The notes under the pieces: model-generated
Told to the model about the DNA's origin: nothing
What the model saw: the letters and a program-made list of their open reading frames with translations, nothing else
The model's database searches: none
Source: Dermanyssus gallinae
Lineage: Eukaryota > Arthropoda > Arachnida > Mesostigmata > Dermanyssidae
Reading direction: 5' to 3'
Assembly (NCBI GenBank): GCA_003439945.1
Contig: QVRM01002457.1
Span: 512,501-576,500, forward strand
Length of the DNA stretch: 64,000 nucleotides
Program-made: the position numbers and the translations under genes
Shown: one piece after another, positions 18,901 through 31,290 of the stretch
Numbering within the stretch: the stretch's first letter is position 1
How the letters are laid out: each line of letters opens with the position of its first letter

Positions 18901-21589
18901 CACTATCCTACCAGGCTAACGTTATCCGGCGAATCCCCTACAATTTGTTACAATCGCATACGAATTGTCGCAATATTACAGTTGTGTATTACTTCACAAT
19001 AAGAAGAAATAAGCACGCACACATCAAACTATATACAAACTAGCGCACGTGCTACTTTCTATCATCTACCGTATTTGCCACTCAATCCGCAGCGAGTAGA
19101 ATACACGATATTGCCTTACGTGACCAATGATACGTTTTTTATTATTTCGCCAGAAATAGCTAATGTGGCGAACGAAGCTTACGCTCGATTTACTCTCTTC
19201 ATCGTCTTTGCCAAGCAGCCAACCACTGGCTGTGCCTTCATTTTGTCCCGACCCGAAAGCGGCCCGGCTTCGGAACGCTGTAGAAGAATTCTGTGCAGAC
19301 CGGGTGCAGGGAGGGGCAGGAAGATTACGACGACTCTTTGACGACTGAAATATGATTGAGGTGAGCTTTGTGTGGTGCGTTCCATAGCGCCATGGTCTGT
19401 GGACGGGCTGGCCGACGAACCAGTCGACAAATCGGAAACGAAAGTCCGCGACCTTTAGTGATTTCCACCCCAGTTCTGACGTTAAATCTGTAAGTAGAGC
19501 GTCGGGGGCGGTAAGAGGCACTGAAAAGGACAAAACCTCTGTCTCTCTGCTTGCACAGTCGCGCTGAAAGTCGTTGAGTTACCCGATCCGTTAAACCGAT
19601 ATGTTGCCATTGTTTTTGTTGTTGCTGCTGCTGCTGCTCTCGATCGAGCCAAATACAAAAATTAATTTGACACATAAATATATATATATATATATATAGT
19701 GCGAAAGCTCGGTTGCTTCCAAATGAATGACGCCATAGCGCATACTTCCCAACAAGTGCGAGTGCTCCTCAGCCAACAAATCTCCTTAAGAGAAACGTAG
19801 GCTGACAATTTAAAGCCTTCATCAGGTGCGACCAAAACATCTTGATTTGCCGTGAAGCGAAAGGCGAAATTTTTATTTTAAAAAATCTGACGGCGGCGCT
19901 TAGCACTCGTAGGTCGGGCTGCATTATGAAACGCAGAAAATTGTTCCTCAATTCTTTATTCCAGGTGAAGCTTGCTGCTCTACTTCAAGGGAACATCGCA
20001 GTGAAATGCCGAATGGGCTTAACTCTTATCAACCATCATGAACAAAGCTCTCTTTCTTGGTCAGTCTTTCACCGTGGCAAAATTTTATCGTTTGATCATT
20101 TGCGTTTTCTGCAGGCCTATCGCAAACATTAGTACTAGTGGTAGTAGTCAGCATTACTCGATAGATATTGAATATCCTACTAGAGTATATCACCGAAAAA
20201 CATGCGACACGAGCAAAATGCACGCTGACGTGCATTGTTGTAATTGTATTTTAATAGATTACGCGGGCTATATTCAACGACGCACATCTCGGTAAAGGTG
20301 TCCGTTCTCCGAAATAATAATAATAATAATCATCATCATCGATCAAACAATCCATGTGTTCGAAACGCCAGCGTATACACATAGTACGATGACAAGGCTA
20401 AACCGTTTATCGTCAATACTCATTAGTCTGCTGTGAGAAAGACTAATCATGTAGAACACTCTTACAGTTAGCGCAGTGCCGTATTTGATAAGGCAAGACT
20501 TTCGTTTCACGTTCATTTAAATATAGGCAGTCACTTTTATCGAATGTTGTACTTCTTGAAGTTACGAACGACGCTATCTAAAAGACATGAGGAAAAAGAA
20601 CCGCTAGAAGTATGAGTTCGGCACACTTGGCTAGTGTATGAAAACAACGGCCATAGTCTTATCCGTCATTGGTTAGTCCACTTATTCGTCTAATGCGTGG
20701 AAGAGAGCCTAGATTCATTTATAGGAAGCCAATGCTTTTGAACAGCCAACTGTACGTTGTGATGGATACGCGTTCATCGCAGTCAATCATAATAAGCGAT
20801 TACACAAATGGGTCAACGTGCTGCCTCTCTTCTCTCAGACACGCTACATCCGTAACTAAGAACGCTCGCAATAAATTATTCTGATTATTTTATTAGTATA
20901 CTGATATTTTATTTGCAGGCAAACTCTTGGCGCGTTTCATGCTATTAGCAATTACAAAATCTTCAAAGCTTTGCAAAGATGTTGACAAAAAGGTTGTCGT
21001 GGCAACTGTTTTAGTTTAAAACTCTATGATTTCCTAACGTGCTTTTAGTCACCACTTTTTACTTAACGTACAATGTTCTTTCCAAAATGATATCAATCGA
21101 TGTACGCGTTTTGCAGAGTGTGCTGGAGTCATAAGCTTATTAATGAACTATTACACACGCACAATATGTATATTAATTAACGTTAATTAACGCTAATTTC
21201 GTTGACACTGGTACGCAAAAGTGGTACGCACAGCCTGAAATTTCGAAGTCACAGAATGCGCGATTTACTGACTATGATAGCTATTGTGATCCCCTATGCA
21301 TAGTTTACTGACTGTCAAGTAATTATGTGCAAATGGTTAAGGCAATTTCTATGTAAGAACAGAAATGTAAAGACTATGTAAAAACAGTTTATATGTTTTG
21401 AGTAATATCAACGAAAAGCGGTATAAACAGACATTGTTAGCTCAGTTTTTAGACATTTTGAGTGTACGCTCAGCAGCGTACAGCCTGAGCTAAGTAGTCA
21501 CACATTTCAATTGTTCTCAACGTATATTCTTCGTTTGCTAACATAGTGGTCACCTTTGCTAATATCGTAGTGGTCTGCTGGTAGGAGAG
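18901..21589. other. No recognisable gene; minor microsatellites
   Basis: No transposon motif or convincing coding frame. The longest frame, 155 codons on the minus strand at 19066-19533, has no recognisable motif. It contains (TA)n at 19678-19697, a (GTT/GCT)n run at 19613-19637 and (AAT)n/(ATC)n at about 20313-20342. Confidence 0.4.
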
Positions 21590-22102
21590 ACCACTACGGA
21601 TAAATCCAATCAGAGGATTCTCGGGCACTCGGGCCTGGAACCGGCTCCGCCTCCAGCACGGCTCGGCGTTGCATTGGTAACGCACGGTAACGACCAAATG
21701 CGGGTAGGGTTGAAGTCATACGGAGACGGCTTCCGCCTCGTTCTCCGGCGCCAGCGCACCGAGGCGCCAGTGATATAGCGTACATCCTCGCACATCCAAA
21801 CCTACCTTTGACGTCAGCTCGTTTGACGTCCCAGCCCGAACGCGCATCTATACACCTGGTCAATAAATACCGTATTCGGCGCATATGCTTCAAAACACGT
21901 TCGTGGTTCGTCAGATGGCTAGGCTGTAAACACTGTAGCCAGCCAAGTCGTAAAATGTCGTGAAGTTAGGAAATAAACTTCTCGCTTCTGGCTTGAGTTT
22001 CAGCGACGCCAGGTCAGGTGACGACAGAAGTTGCCGATTTGCTGTGTCTCCTATTTTCCAGGGCCATCGACGGTGCCCTAGACTCCAGGTTTCGGCAAAT
22101 CG

Positions 22103-22138
<36 letters not shown>

Positions 22139-22215
22139 CAGACTGACACTGACTGAGCTTATAGACGTTTCGTGGAAATTCTTGCAACGTCGGTGAACAT
22201 AAAAACATATGTATG

Positions 22216-22266
<51 letters not shown>

Positions 22267-23762
22267 CAAGCCATTGATAAGGTTAAACATTTAGTTACGG
22301 AGTAGTTCTACGTCTTAATGACGTTAAAACTTTTGCAAACACGGAAGCTGCAAACTCACTCTTGTCTGTGGCGCATCACCTCATGTAAATATAGCCCATA
22401 AATCGAGAGCCGCAAATGTACAGAGCTTAATGAGCAAGCTAAATGTATCTAGTGTCTGACCAGCTCAGCCACGATTTCAAAGCAGATGTTTAAAAGGCTC
22501 ACAACCAAAATCACGAATTCGCTTTGCTGTGCGTTCTGCAAACGCAAGCTTGCACACTATTGTTCTGTCTGGTCGAGATCAGAATCAGCGTGTACGGCGT
22601 GAGTACGTTACCCCCACGTGCGTATCAATCCCACGTGATAGTAACGACGTAATATGGTGTCTCGTAATTCGGTTGTATACCGGGGGTCTGCTTTCCCCGT
22701 TTGACGAAGTGCCTGCCGGTCACCATAATCGTCTCAGTATATGCACAATAAATACGTCGCATATGTTCACCTTATAGTAGGGAGTTTATCGAAACCTGCA
22801 CGTTAGCCAATCAACCTTGTTCCGAACGTGTTCTATGAATATGATATATAACGGCATATAGTCGATGGCTATGACAGCAACAACAACAACAACACGTTCG
22901 TTGCAAAGGAAAAGCCGGCGCGCGGTTGCCGAGGTCAACCGCATTAGAGCCAAAGGGTAAAACGCAGCAAAACGACGTCACCTAATAGCTAATTATCTAA
23001 TATCGCTGAAATTATTATTATTTATTTATTAACACCCTGGGCTGGGTAAGTGTGTTTATGTTACATCACAGTTTTCCACACAACAATCGATCTAGCGTTT
23101 TGCCAGTTCTGCTATGGACCGAACCGCCGGACAAACCGCGGCGTGGTATTTATCACATTTACTCCAGCATTCTTTGCATCGACATTCGTCTTGTGGTTCA
23201 TGGAAGCCATCCACGTTGCATAGAACGTATATCGCCGAAATAGGGTAGTCCGAGTTCAGCTAGGCTTTTATGAGCTGTTTTTTTTATAGAACTCAACCGG
23301 ACAGTCATGAAGTCAGTTCAGCGTTTAGTGCTCATCAGTGCCGATCACGAATCTCTGTGCTCTGCCGATTTTTACAGTTTTTCGTGTATTTTATCAGTGG
23401 TCGTGTGGCTATCCGTGTAGATGGCTATGCATGCAAACGTGATAGAGTTTTTCGGAGCTTCGTGTGTAGGCGTACAAATCATGCTCAATTGTTGCTCTCA
23501 ACTCTGCAACGTCGGTCGAGACACTGCACTTTCCTGTTGCTTACCTGATTTTTTACTTGACTTGTTTCAAGAATATCGTGCTTCAGCAAAGGCCATAGTT
23601 TTCTTCTCTAAAACTGGAACTTGCTGCATGAAAATCGAATCCGGTGGTTGATACTTTTTTGGGCATTTATCAAACGATAATTGGTGAGTCAAACAATTAA
23701 AAAAGGGATACTACATCTTCGAATCCAGCGCCGTTTGACAGTCTGGGTCTAGACTTAGTGAA
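21590..23762. other. No recognisable gene; AT microsatellites
   Basis: A GC-richer block at 21600-21850 is followed by AT-repeat DNA. (AT)n runs lie at 22105-22134 and 22219-22264. Short AATAAATAC-like words at 21860 and 22748 are each followed by a GCATATG word, hinting at a shared repeat end, but I could not establish an element. Confidence 0.35.
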
Positions 23763-24349
23763 ATGGCTGACTCATCCAGTCAGTGCTCGTTTTCCAACAC
23801 AGTCGCGTCTGATTCTGCATCATCAACTCTTGCTGTTCCAGTCAACAACAACAATAACAGCTATGATAAAAAAGGAACTGATCGCTTTCGTTCCATTTGG
23901 CAAAATGGATGTCTAAGCGAGAAAATGGCTTGTGAGGGTGATCAAAAAGCACGGGTTCATCTTTCCTGTCACGCTGCCTCCGATCTCTACAATGCAGTCA
24001 AGCCAAGTTATGGGGCTCATTGTCTGTCTAGCAATTGCGCATTCAACATGGCTCCCATTCGCCATTCTGTTTGTTTGTCAATGAAGAGGATGAAAAGGTC
24101 CTGCTCGACCCTCCTGACAATTTCAAAACCTTCACTGACAGCCTATCACCTGAGAGAGTGCACGTTAAGTTTGACAGTGTTTTTCTGTTGAAAGATTTGA
24201 AAATGCTTGACGCAAATGCATCAAAAACAGCAAGCGTGATTAGCGTGGAACCCGCAAACATACTAGAATTAAAAACATTTTTTAAGGAGGCAGTTCTTAA
24301 TTCTAGAAAATTCTTCGTCCCCTACGGGCTTGAACTCACTGTGAGGTAG
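23763..24349 (+). other. Two overlapping unassigned open frames
   Basis: An ATG at 23763 opens 142 codons: an S/N-rich start (MADSSSQCSFSNTV) with five asparagines in a row near residue 30, then an F-R-S-I-W-Q-N-G segment. A second frame from 24035 to 24349 (104 codons) is acidic and lysine-rich, with VHVKFDSVFLLKDLKM and a FFKEAVL segment. The two overlap by about 155 bp, so a single frameshift could have split one protein of roughly 195 residues. I recognise no family, and no polyadenylation or splice evidence decides between a host exon and an element ORF. Confidence 0.3.
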
Positions 24350-24484
24350 ACCTTCAATGCACCGCGGGCCGGACTTGTTGAGATATCTAGGGTTTTCCCA
24401 ACAGTATTTGTGGCAGCATGGCCGCTGATTCTTAGCGGTATGGCTTATTATCTATTCTCAATGCGCATCGCTCAAAGAAAAATT

Positions 24485-24580
24485 CGATCAACAACAGGGA
24501 TCGAACCGGCGACACCCCGGTAGATGACAACCATGACTAGCGCACTAATCACCTAGACTACGCTGCCACTCGCAAACATA
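24485..24580 (-). repeat. tRNA-like sequence (SINE head or tRNA relic)
   Basis: On the minus strand, ggcagcgtagtctaggtgat resembles a pol III A box region and ccggttcgatccctg matches the B box / T-arm consensus. The spacing is longer than in a tRNA and the acceptor stem does not close, so this is a tRNA-derived repeat or relic, not a working tRNA gene. Confidence 0.5.
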
Positions 24581-24613
24581 CTAAGACCGTATTCCTCTTC
24601 CCCAGGCTCGGTT

Positions 24614-24722
24614 TTGCTTAGGCCTTTTTTTTTTACAAATGTGCAACGGTGGGGCTTGAACCCGCGCACCTATGTGTCTCCTCCGGTCGCGAGGCGCAGA
24701 CCACGCCACCGGACTCGACTGG
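24614..24722 (-). mobile_element. tRNA-derived SINE, copy 1 (head)
   Basis: On the minus strand it reads ccggtggcgtggtctgcgcc (A box-like), then aggagacacataggtgcgcg and gggttcaagccccaccgttg (B box). It matches the heads of the copies at 29238 and 52190. The 3' tail shared by the other copies is missing, and a short A run takes its place. Confidence 0.7.
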
Positions 24723-25350
24723 GGGTTACATCTAGGCAAATTTTGTGGTCTGGCAGTTGTCGACTTGCGAATCGTATCGCCATCACCGATTTTGGCTCTG
24801 AGTGACCCAAACTCGGAGGGCTTTGCGAAAAAGGAAATGTCGGAAACTTGAGCTGCCTTTCATTAAACCCACGCTCTGCACCGATTGTCTTAGATACCAA
24901 ACAAAATTATAGCTTATTAAACGTCACGTTGTTATTTTCTTGTATGATACCCGGTTCGATTAACCGACACGTGATAATGTGGAATTACCATTGGAAATCG
25001 TTTCAAATATTTTTCTTTGATTGGATAGACTCACAAGCTCGTGGATGTGACAATAACCATGCTCGCATTGTGTGCATTGCAGTTAACTATTGCTGAACTA
25101 CTAACTCCCACGTTATACTTGTGCAGTCTGCCTAACGTTGATAGGTCAACTGCCGGTCCGTCGGATTCTACTGTCTTACGTATGTTCACCGTATCAAAGC
25201 AAAATACCTACATAAAGTGCTAACTGAGCTCAAAATAAATCTCAAAAATACTCGTGCTTTCTCTCGATAGGTTAACTCTCGACTCGAAGAGAATTAAAGT
25301 TTCTTCCGGTGATTAAATCCGGCTGCACATACTTCCTATACTGACGCTAT
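24723..25350. other. No recognisable feature
   Basis: AT-rich sequence with no motif recognised. Confidence 0.35.
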
Positions 25351-25351
25351 C

Positions 25352-25660
25352 GTTCCCGATAAGTTCAAGCAAAGTATTGTGTCCCCGATCTACAAAAAGG
25401 GAAAGTAAACATATGTGGGAAATTACAGACATGTATTGCAGTGCTCTATTGTCGCATGTTGCATCTTGGAAAAACTTGTAGTGCACACATGGAATTTTCT
25501 TGTTCTAAACAAGCTACTCGATTCCGCTCACCACAGCTTTAGTGCTCATTGATCAACATATACTCAACTGCTTGAGGTGCCGCAGGATTAGACTATTCAT
25601 TTTCAGTATGATTAACGCAATAAAAGTTTAAAACTTTATGACTGATCTAATACAAGTTCA
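25352..25660 (+). pseudogene. CR1/Jockey-like RT fossil, first part
   Basis: One frame with two stops reads VPDKFKQSIVSPIYKKGK, then VGNYRHVLQCSIVACCILEKLV and HHSFSAH with STYTQLLEV. This is the usual succession of RT blocks before the palm (wK..ivpIyKKG, nYRpis...lEk, QfgFr...sT.qLl). The palm block that should follow is found on the same strand at 27772-27935, on the far side of the minus-strand LINE at 25690-27745, so that LINE probably inserted into this one. Confidence 0.65.
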
Positions 25661-25689
25661 ATACCTATACAGTAAAAAAAAAGTTTTAA

Positions 25690-27745
25690 ACAATTCACTC
25701 TGAGTCACTTGTTTCTCCGTTCTTCAGCTGTAAGAGAAAATGTCGTTTAAAAACAGCGGCTCGGCTTGCGGCCAGGGAGTGCCGAAGAATGGTGAGTCTG
25801 AACCCTGGCACCCTGAGTTGGTCCATGTAGCGCTGCAACCGTACTGGAATAAGGGCAAAGTCAAAAGCACCATCTGAAGGAATTCCATTGGTTTGCACCG
25901 TATAGGCTAGCACGGCTAACTTTAAACGTGTCAGCGCTGATCAAGCTTGAGAAACCCAAGCCTGGTGTATCATGAAGTCAGACTCGCGCGACGAGGAAGA
26001 CCTATTATAGCTCTAACCGCGTCATTCTGAACGACCCTTAGATTGTCTAGAGTCGTGGAATATGTGGCGCCTCACAGAGTAATTTCGTAAGTTAGAATTG
26101 GCTCCATAAGCGCTTTGTAGACACGTACCAGAAGCCTTGGCTCTCCTCAAACGCACGAGTCAGATTACCACGGCGTAGCAGACCCTGACACTTGACCTCA
26201 TTTGACTGTCTCATTTCATATGCTCGTGTAGCACAATGCCAAGCATTTTGCCTCTGAGCTGAGAGGGATAGCAGAGCCGCCTACTCGGAGGGAAATACTA
26301 CCAGTTTTGAACCTCCGGCTCGATGCCCGCTGTGGGATGTGTGAAAGAACGAGTCGTCTTTGTCGGGTTACAACAAAATCAAATCTTTGAAAGATAGATA
26401 TGGCCTTTTCAATAACGGTTTCAACATGCTGAAAATTGTACGTATTATTGGACAATTGTAAGGGTGAACCACGGAACAAAAGAGTGGTGTCGTCTGCATA
26501 AACGATTGGGCGGCAATATACGTTCCTCTCGATGCCCCGCAGGACGAAATTCATAAAAGTGATGACGACTAAAGGTCCAAGAACCGACCCCTGCGGCGTG
26601 CCAGTGGATACAGTTCCGTCGCAGATCTTAGAGCACAAATTGCCTCTTTTTACTAAAAAAACATTTTAAACCAAGATTTTTACTGCTGATACGCAGCGCA
26701 GTTGCTGAAGCATCCTAAGAAATATAGAGTGATCGAGGCAGTGGAACGCTTTTGCTACGTCAACAAATGCGCCAAGGTACATTTTCGGTCCTCCGCAGTT
26801 TTAATTATCTCCCACCATATATGTCTCAATGCCAGCTCAGTTGATCGTGACTCCCTAAATGGATTTCCAGCTGTTGTTTAGCAAGCCTTTCAAATACTTT
26901 TGAGACGAAAGACACCAAAGATATCGGGCGATGGTTACCAGGTTGGTCCATCGCGCACTTACTCTTATATAGCAAAGTCACCGCAGATGGGTTCAGGCGT
27001 TCTGAAAACATGTTCTTTTTTTTAAATAAAATTTTGAATACGGCAACTAAAGGAGCCGCTAAGATGTCAATGAATTTAGAGTGGAATTTACCCGGCACGT
27101 TTCCGTCGCTATCGAGTGAGTTTGTCTTTACGCGGTTTTAGCAGCGATTCGCAGTTCTTGAGCTGTAATAGCACTAAAGAAAAATACGTTAGGCTCGAAG
27201 TTCCATAGGTTTGAGAGAAAACTGTCAATCGGATCTTTAGCGGGAAGCAAGGATGTAGTTTTTGTACCGATAGATGAAAAGAAATTATTCAGTGCGTCCA
27301 CTATCTCCTGGACCTTCTCTAGTTCCCTGTCTTCGACTAGTAGTCGACTTGGCACCGCTCCAGACTTTTTGCCACGGCCGCAGATTTCATTAAGGAAACT
27401 CCAGAGCTTAGCAGGGTGGTCACGTACAGCGGCAAACTTCTCTGCCACTTTCAGTTCTACCGTGTACAACACCTGCAATCTTTAAAACGCCTCTTTGTCA
27501 TCTGCGGATCGTGTGCTAATCCACTGATGGCGAGCGCGATCGACAGCATGCCTCAAGTAAACCAAGTTATTAGTGAACCATGGCCCTTTGCTGTCGCAAC
27601 GGGAAGCAATCGCTATGCAGGAGCCGGAGCTTACCATAGTATGACTCGAAGGCCTCGTTGGGATCAGTTGAGTCGAGAACAGACGACCAATCCACCCTGG
27701 TGACAGCGTCTTCAAACCGATAGTTCTTAAATTCAATATCCTCGT
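25690..27745 (-). mobile_element. CR1/Jockey-like LINE, decayed RT
   Basis: Minus-strand pieces in order: a linker (PWFTNNLVYLRHAVDRARHQ near 27590), RPISLVSFVSKVFERLAK (near 26910), GTPQGSVLGPL and IVYADDTTLLF (around 26500-26610), and the thumb ATYSTTLDNLRVVQNDAVRA (near 26040). The GTPQGSVLGPL and YADD blocks suit CR1/Jockey-type LINEs. Several frameshifts separate the pieces, and the LDF-A-KAF palm block is damaged. No intact ORF remains. The element lies between two halves of an opposite-strand RT fossil. Confidence 0.8.
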
Positions 27746-27771
27746 TTCACCGCGGACAATCTGACCAGAAG

Positions 27772-27935
27772 AGTATGTTTGATCGTATAGATCATAGCTT
27801 GCTATCTATGAAAATGAAAAGCATTGGATTACTTGCTTTCATGGTGAACTGGCTTTGCAAGGGTGGATTGCGATCTCAGTCGCTTTCTCCTTGCACCCTC
27901 GGGAGTACCTCAAGATGACCGATGCCTCAAAATGA
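27772..27935 (+). pseudogene. CR1/Jockey-like RT fossil, palm part
   Basis: The plus frame reads FDRIDHSLLSMKMKSIGLL, then VNWLCKG, the block that follows KAFDRVDH in non-LTR RTs. After a one-base slip comes GVPQDD where GVPQGS is expected. It continues the fossil that breaks off near 25660. Confidence 0.6.
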
Positions 27936-28795
27936 TTTAGTTATATTTATATATGAGATATTAATCATACCTAATTTTTATTATATTTTATTATCATTAT
28001 CATTATATTTAATATAAATTATATTAAAGTAGGTAACCCTCCTCCATGAAAACGTGATTATATAAAACTTCCACAAGTTGTTAATTTAATTGATGATGTC
28101 ACACTACCTACATTAATTGTAACTCGCGACTATGGTGTTCAAGTTTTCTAAGCTTAATTTCAGCTTTTAATACAATTAGTTGGATTTTCTCAGGTATTAT
28201 TTGGCACAATTGTTAGACGTTTTATTGTGAAAAATCCAGATATGTATACACTATTTGTCTATATAGATCGATTGTAGTTTCTAAGGTGTTCCACTGCTCT
28301 CCAGTCTGGGAACCGTGTTTTAAGAGAAATATATCAACTTACTTAAAAACTTCGCATTTTATAAGGAGGCTCTGTTGAAGACGTTCCTTAAACCGCGAAG
28401 CCGTTTATCTACCAGTCACATTGCTACAATCGAGCTAGAACTTGCGATAAGTATTTTAGTTGTCACGAGCAAATCTAGCACACAACTTATTTTACGTTAA
28501 ACTAAACTCCCTAAGAAGTCGATGGCCTATCTACCCAAAGATCGTTGCACTGATCACATAAACAATATGTTTGCTTGGCGTGTGTCAACGTGGATACACA
28601 AAAAAGTTTCCAATCTGTTTTCCTATCATACGCTTCTCAATTGATTCACTTCAACTGCTGTTTTGTGTACAAAACAACCTCTTTGTTCAAATAAAGGCGT
28701 TTTTTTGTTATCTATTCTACGTCGTTCAAATTGTTTATCATCATTGTTACCCAATGTGATACCATTTGCAACAGCTCGCGTTTACGCGCTGAACA
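27936..28795. other. AT-rich, no recognisable gene
   Basis: Strongly AT-rich between 27950 and 28250. No RT or transposase motif was found. Confidence 0.4.
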
Positions 28796-29077
28796 TTGAG
28801 CCATGCATTAGCACCACTGAATAGAAATGCTCAAAAGCGTGCTATGCCCACTTCGTCTTCTGCTGAATCAATAAAAGTGGCTAAACGAATATCCCCCAAC
28901 GAAATCGGGTCCTCAACGGGGGAGGGGGTGTTTCGGTACACGCTAAGAGACGTTCTTTCGACTATTCTACTAGAGCCAAGCGGTTTGACAACCGGAGAAT
29001 CTAGTATTCTTGACGTGCTTTTCCAGGCGCTAGACATTAAAGCGGCCTGCGACCAAGACAGCGTCTGGAATACCTAG
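28796..29077 (+). other. Unassigned 93-codon frame
   Basis: The frame is taken from an upstream in-frame codon at 28796 and has a serine-rich start (PTSSSAESIKVAKRISPNE), then LRDVLSTILLEPSGL and VLFQALDIKAA. The basic, serine-rich start resembles the N-terminal region of LINE ORF1 proteins in style, but there is no zinc knuckle and no clear alignment with LINE-A or LINE-B ORF1. Confidence 0.25.
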
Positions 29078-29237
29078 GCCTTCTTTTGCCGTGGGTATAA
29101 GGGCTGTCCTGCAAGCTAATTCTAGTAGATTTAAATTAAGCAAAGAGGACAGCTAGTTTACCCATGCTGCCAAGCAACAGGGTTTTGAAAGAAACTAGCT
29201 TCTAGGTACACGTGGTGACTTGTTTCTTGGCTTGTCG

Positions 29238-29420
29238 AGCCCGGTGGCGTGGTGGCATGCGTCTGCGCCTCGCGACCGGAGGAGACACATAGGTGCGCAG
29301 GTTTGAGCCCCACCGTTGCACATTTGTATTTGTGGGGTTCCGTCTATGAAGCAATGCGAAAAGCAGTCTTGTGGACGTTAAATCTTGGCTGAGAGTCAGC
29401 CCCGAATAGATTTTTTTAGG
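29238..29420 (+). mobile_element. tRNA-derived SINE, copy 2 (head and tail)
   Basis: The fullest copy. The head has cccggtggcgtggtggcatg (A box-like) and aggtttgagccccaccgttg (B box). The tail has gaagcaatgcgaaaagcag and gtggacgttaaatcttggc ending near cagccccga. The tail is also found alone at 10538-10629. SINEs of this kind are transcribed by RNA polymerase III and moved by a partner LINE. Which LINE supplies the tail is not evident. Confidence 0.75.
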
Positions 29421-29639
29421 TACACGTAGTGGCTTGTTTCTTGACCTAGAGACAAACTTAACAGATTTGAACTTCCTCCCCGTCATGAAGAAGTAGCACG
29501 CCTAGGACATGGTTTGGTTTCTTGTGGGTGTGTGAAGCATAACGCGCTGCTTATTACAAAATCCAGTACCTTCAAAATACCATGACCTCAATATTCAATA
29601 CACCACGCTCACCGTCTACCATTTAGATATCCTTATCAA

Positions 29640-29880
29640 AGAAGCTATTATACTCAGAAGAGAGCCATCCACTCCTGCTCGTTGTAATGCTTCGCCCAGC
29701 AGATGACGAGGGATTTTGGCAACGGTTTGACGTAGTCAATCAAGTCTGCACACAGATGGCCTCTGGGTTGTGCCACATGTCGCCCGATTTCTGACTGGAA
29801 AAGGTGGATTGCATTACGGGTTCCTCGAACTTGCCTAAAGCCGAATTGGTTTGGTGAAAGGTTTCATCCAGCCGGGCGCT
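29640..29880 (-). pseudogene. LINE-C RT fragment
   Basis: The minus strand reads NQFGFRQVRGTRNAIHLFQ, the QfGFR...sT.dAIh block of non-LTR RTs. It is followed by the palm region LCADLIDYVKPL, in which the expected KAF has decayed. The related piece at 42045-42180 preserves LYAVFIKAFD at the same place. No longer frame survives. Confidence 0.65.
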
Positions 29881-30792
29881 TAATCCATCAAATAATCAAT
29901 TGCAAAAAAAAACTTTTTCAATGTGCGCTCTGACGCCACTCTACAATAGAGATTTGAATCTTGCTTGTCATCACCATCCTACCCTTATACCGAAGAAAAC
30001 GCCTGGCTAGATACCAGACTTTAGGCATCCGGCCCCTCTTTATATTAATTATTTATTGATCAACATTTATTTGCCCCCATATGTTTATATTAAAAAATCA
30101 TAAAGCGTTTCCGTCAAGAGAAGGGGTTACTGGATGCAATGCTCATAGTATACCTGATCGGCCCTGAGCTCCTTTACTTCGTGACCTGGCACAGCTCCTG
30201 CACCCGGAAAGGCAGATTAATGTTGTGCTGCTAAAGTGTAAGCGGATGCTATACAAATGGGGACACAATCGGAGCGTGACGATTGAATAGAAGGCTAGTT
30301 AGGTGACTCTCTACCTGTCCCTCACTAAGTGAATTTACTACCCGACGAGGGCGCACAATAGAAACTTGGGGCTCTCTCGAGCAGCCGTCATACCTCCCGC
30401 CTCGCGTGTTCCCTTTTAAATTCATAACTTATATTTGCCTCTCTAGGCTTAAAGGAGTTTCGCCTGGTTTGCAGTGATGGTCGTGCTCTTGCGTGACACA
30501 GTACCCCGAGCACTTCACTGTGGGCGAGGCAGTAAGTTCGTAAAAACCACGGACGTAATCTTCTCTGTCATAACTTTTCCGCTTCACTGATTTTTTATCG
30601 TCCTTTCCAGCAGGTCACAGGCGGTACGCATGATGTCAAATGTCTCCGCTCTGTTTGAAATAGATCGATCAATATGTATTATTCCAGACCAGCGCATTAA
30701 ATTGTGTCGGTCTCGTTAAATACCGGGGACATTGACAACGGCCAACACTGGTTGGTGTTTTCGGGCCGCTTTATCGAGGATGTCAGAGTTTT

Positions 30793-31290
30793 TCACTTAA
30801 CGGGGTCAATGTTGTGAAACAACAGGTGAATGATGCTGCTCCTATTGCGACTTAAATATGTATAGCTCTCACGAGCATTCGCACATCCCAGACTAACACT
30901 TCGCGAAGCCTGAGGCAGCAACTCGCCACAATCATCCTTCGTCCCATAATCAGTTCTGACATTAAAGTCAACGCCGACGACAGTTGGCATGGCCGAGTTT
31001 AATCCTGCATGCCTAAGGCTGACCATCTCAGCAACTCCTGCAGAATAAAATGTGGAAGGGAATTAGAATACAGCGACATTTGCCCTCGCAGCGAAGAACT
31101 TCACGCAATATTGATCTTTCCGGGCGCAAATAGGTGGTAAACGTTTATATAGGTACATCGGTAACCCACCCACAGTTATTTCCCGACCTCCCGCAGGCAA
31201 GACAGCTAGCTGGTAAAAACCCCCGCATATCACTGATATGCAGTTCGCCTCGGTAAAACGTCTTCGTGAAGAGTGCAATGTCACCCAATT
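30793..31290 (-). pseudogene. LINE-C APE-type endonuclease fossil
   Basis: The minus strand reads GGREITVGGLPMYLYKRLP (the GGvaiyvk strand of APE-like nucleases), then PTVVGVDFNVRTDYG (the GDFN block). ESYTYLSRNRSSIIHLLFHN follows (the s.iDlvf.n block, with the aspartate lost). The order matches LINE endonucleases. Loss of the S-x-x-D aspartate and one frame change make it inactive. The plus-strand segment 44600-45110 is a second copy of the same region. Confidence 0.75.

Noticed and set aside
19066..19533. 155-codon minus-strand frame as a gene
   Set aside because: Moderate length but no recognisable domain. Frames on both strands overlap it, so it is not reported as coding.
21590..22790. 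LTR pair suggested by two AATAAATAC...GCATATG ends
   Set aside because: Only about 25 bp is alike, no TG...CA ends or target duplication could be found, and there is no coding region between them.
24485..24580. Functional tRNA gene
   Set aside because: B box is good, but the acceptor stem does not pair and the A-to-B spacing is too long.
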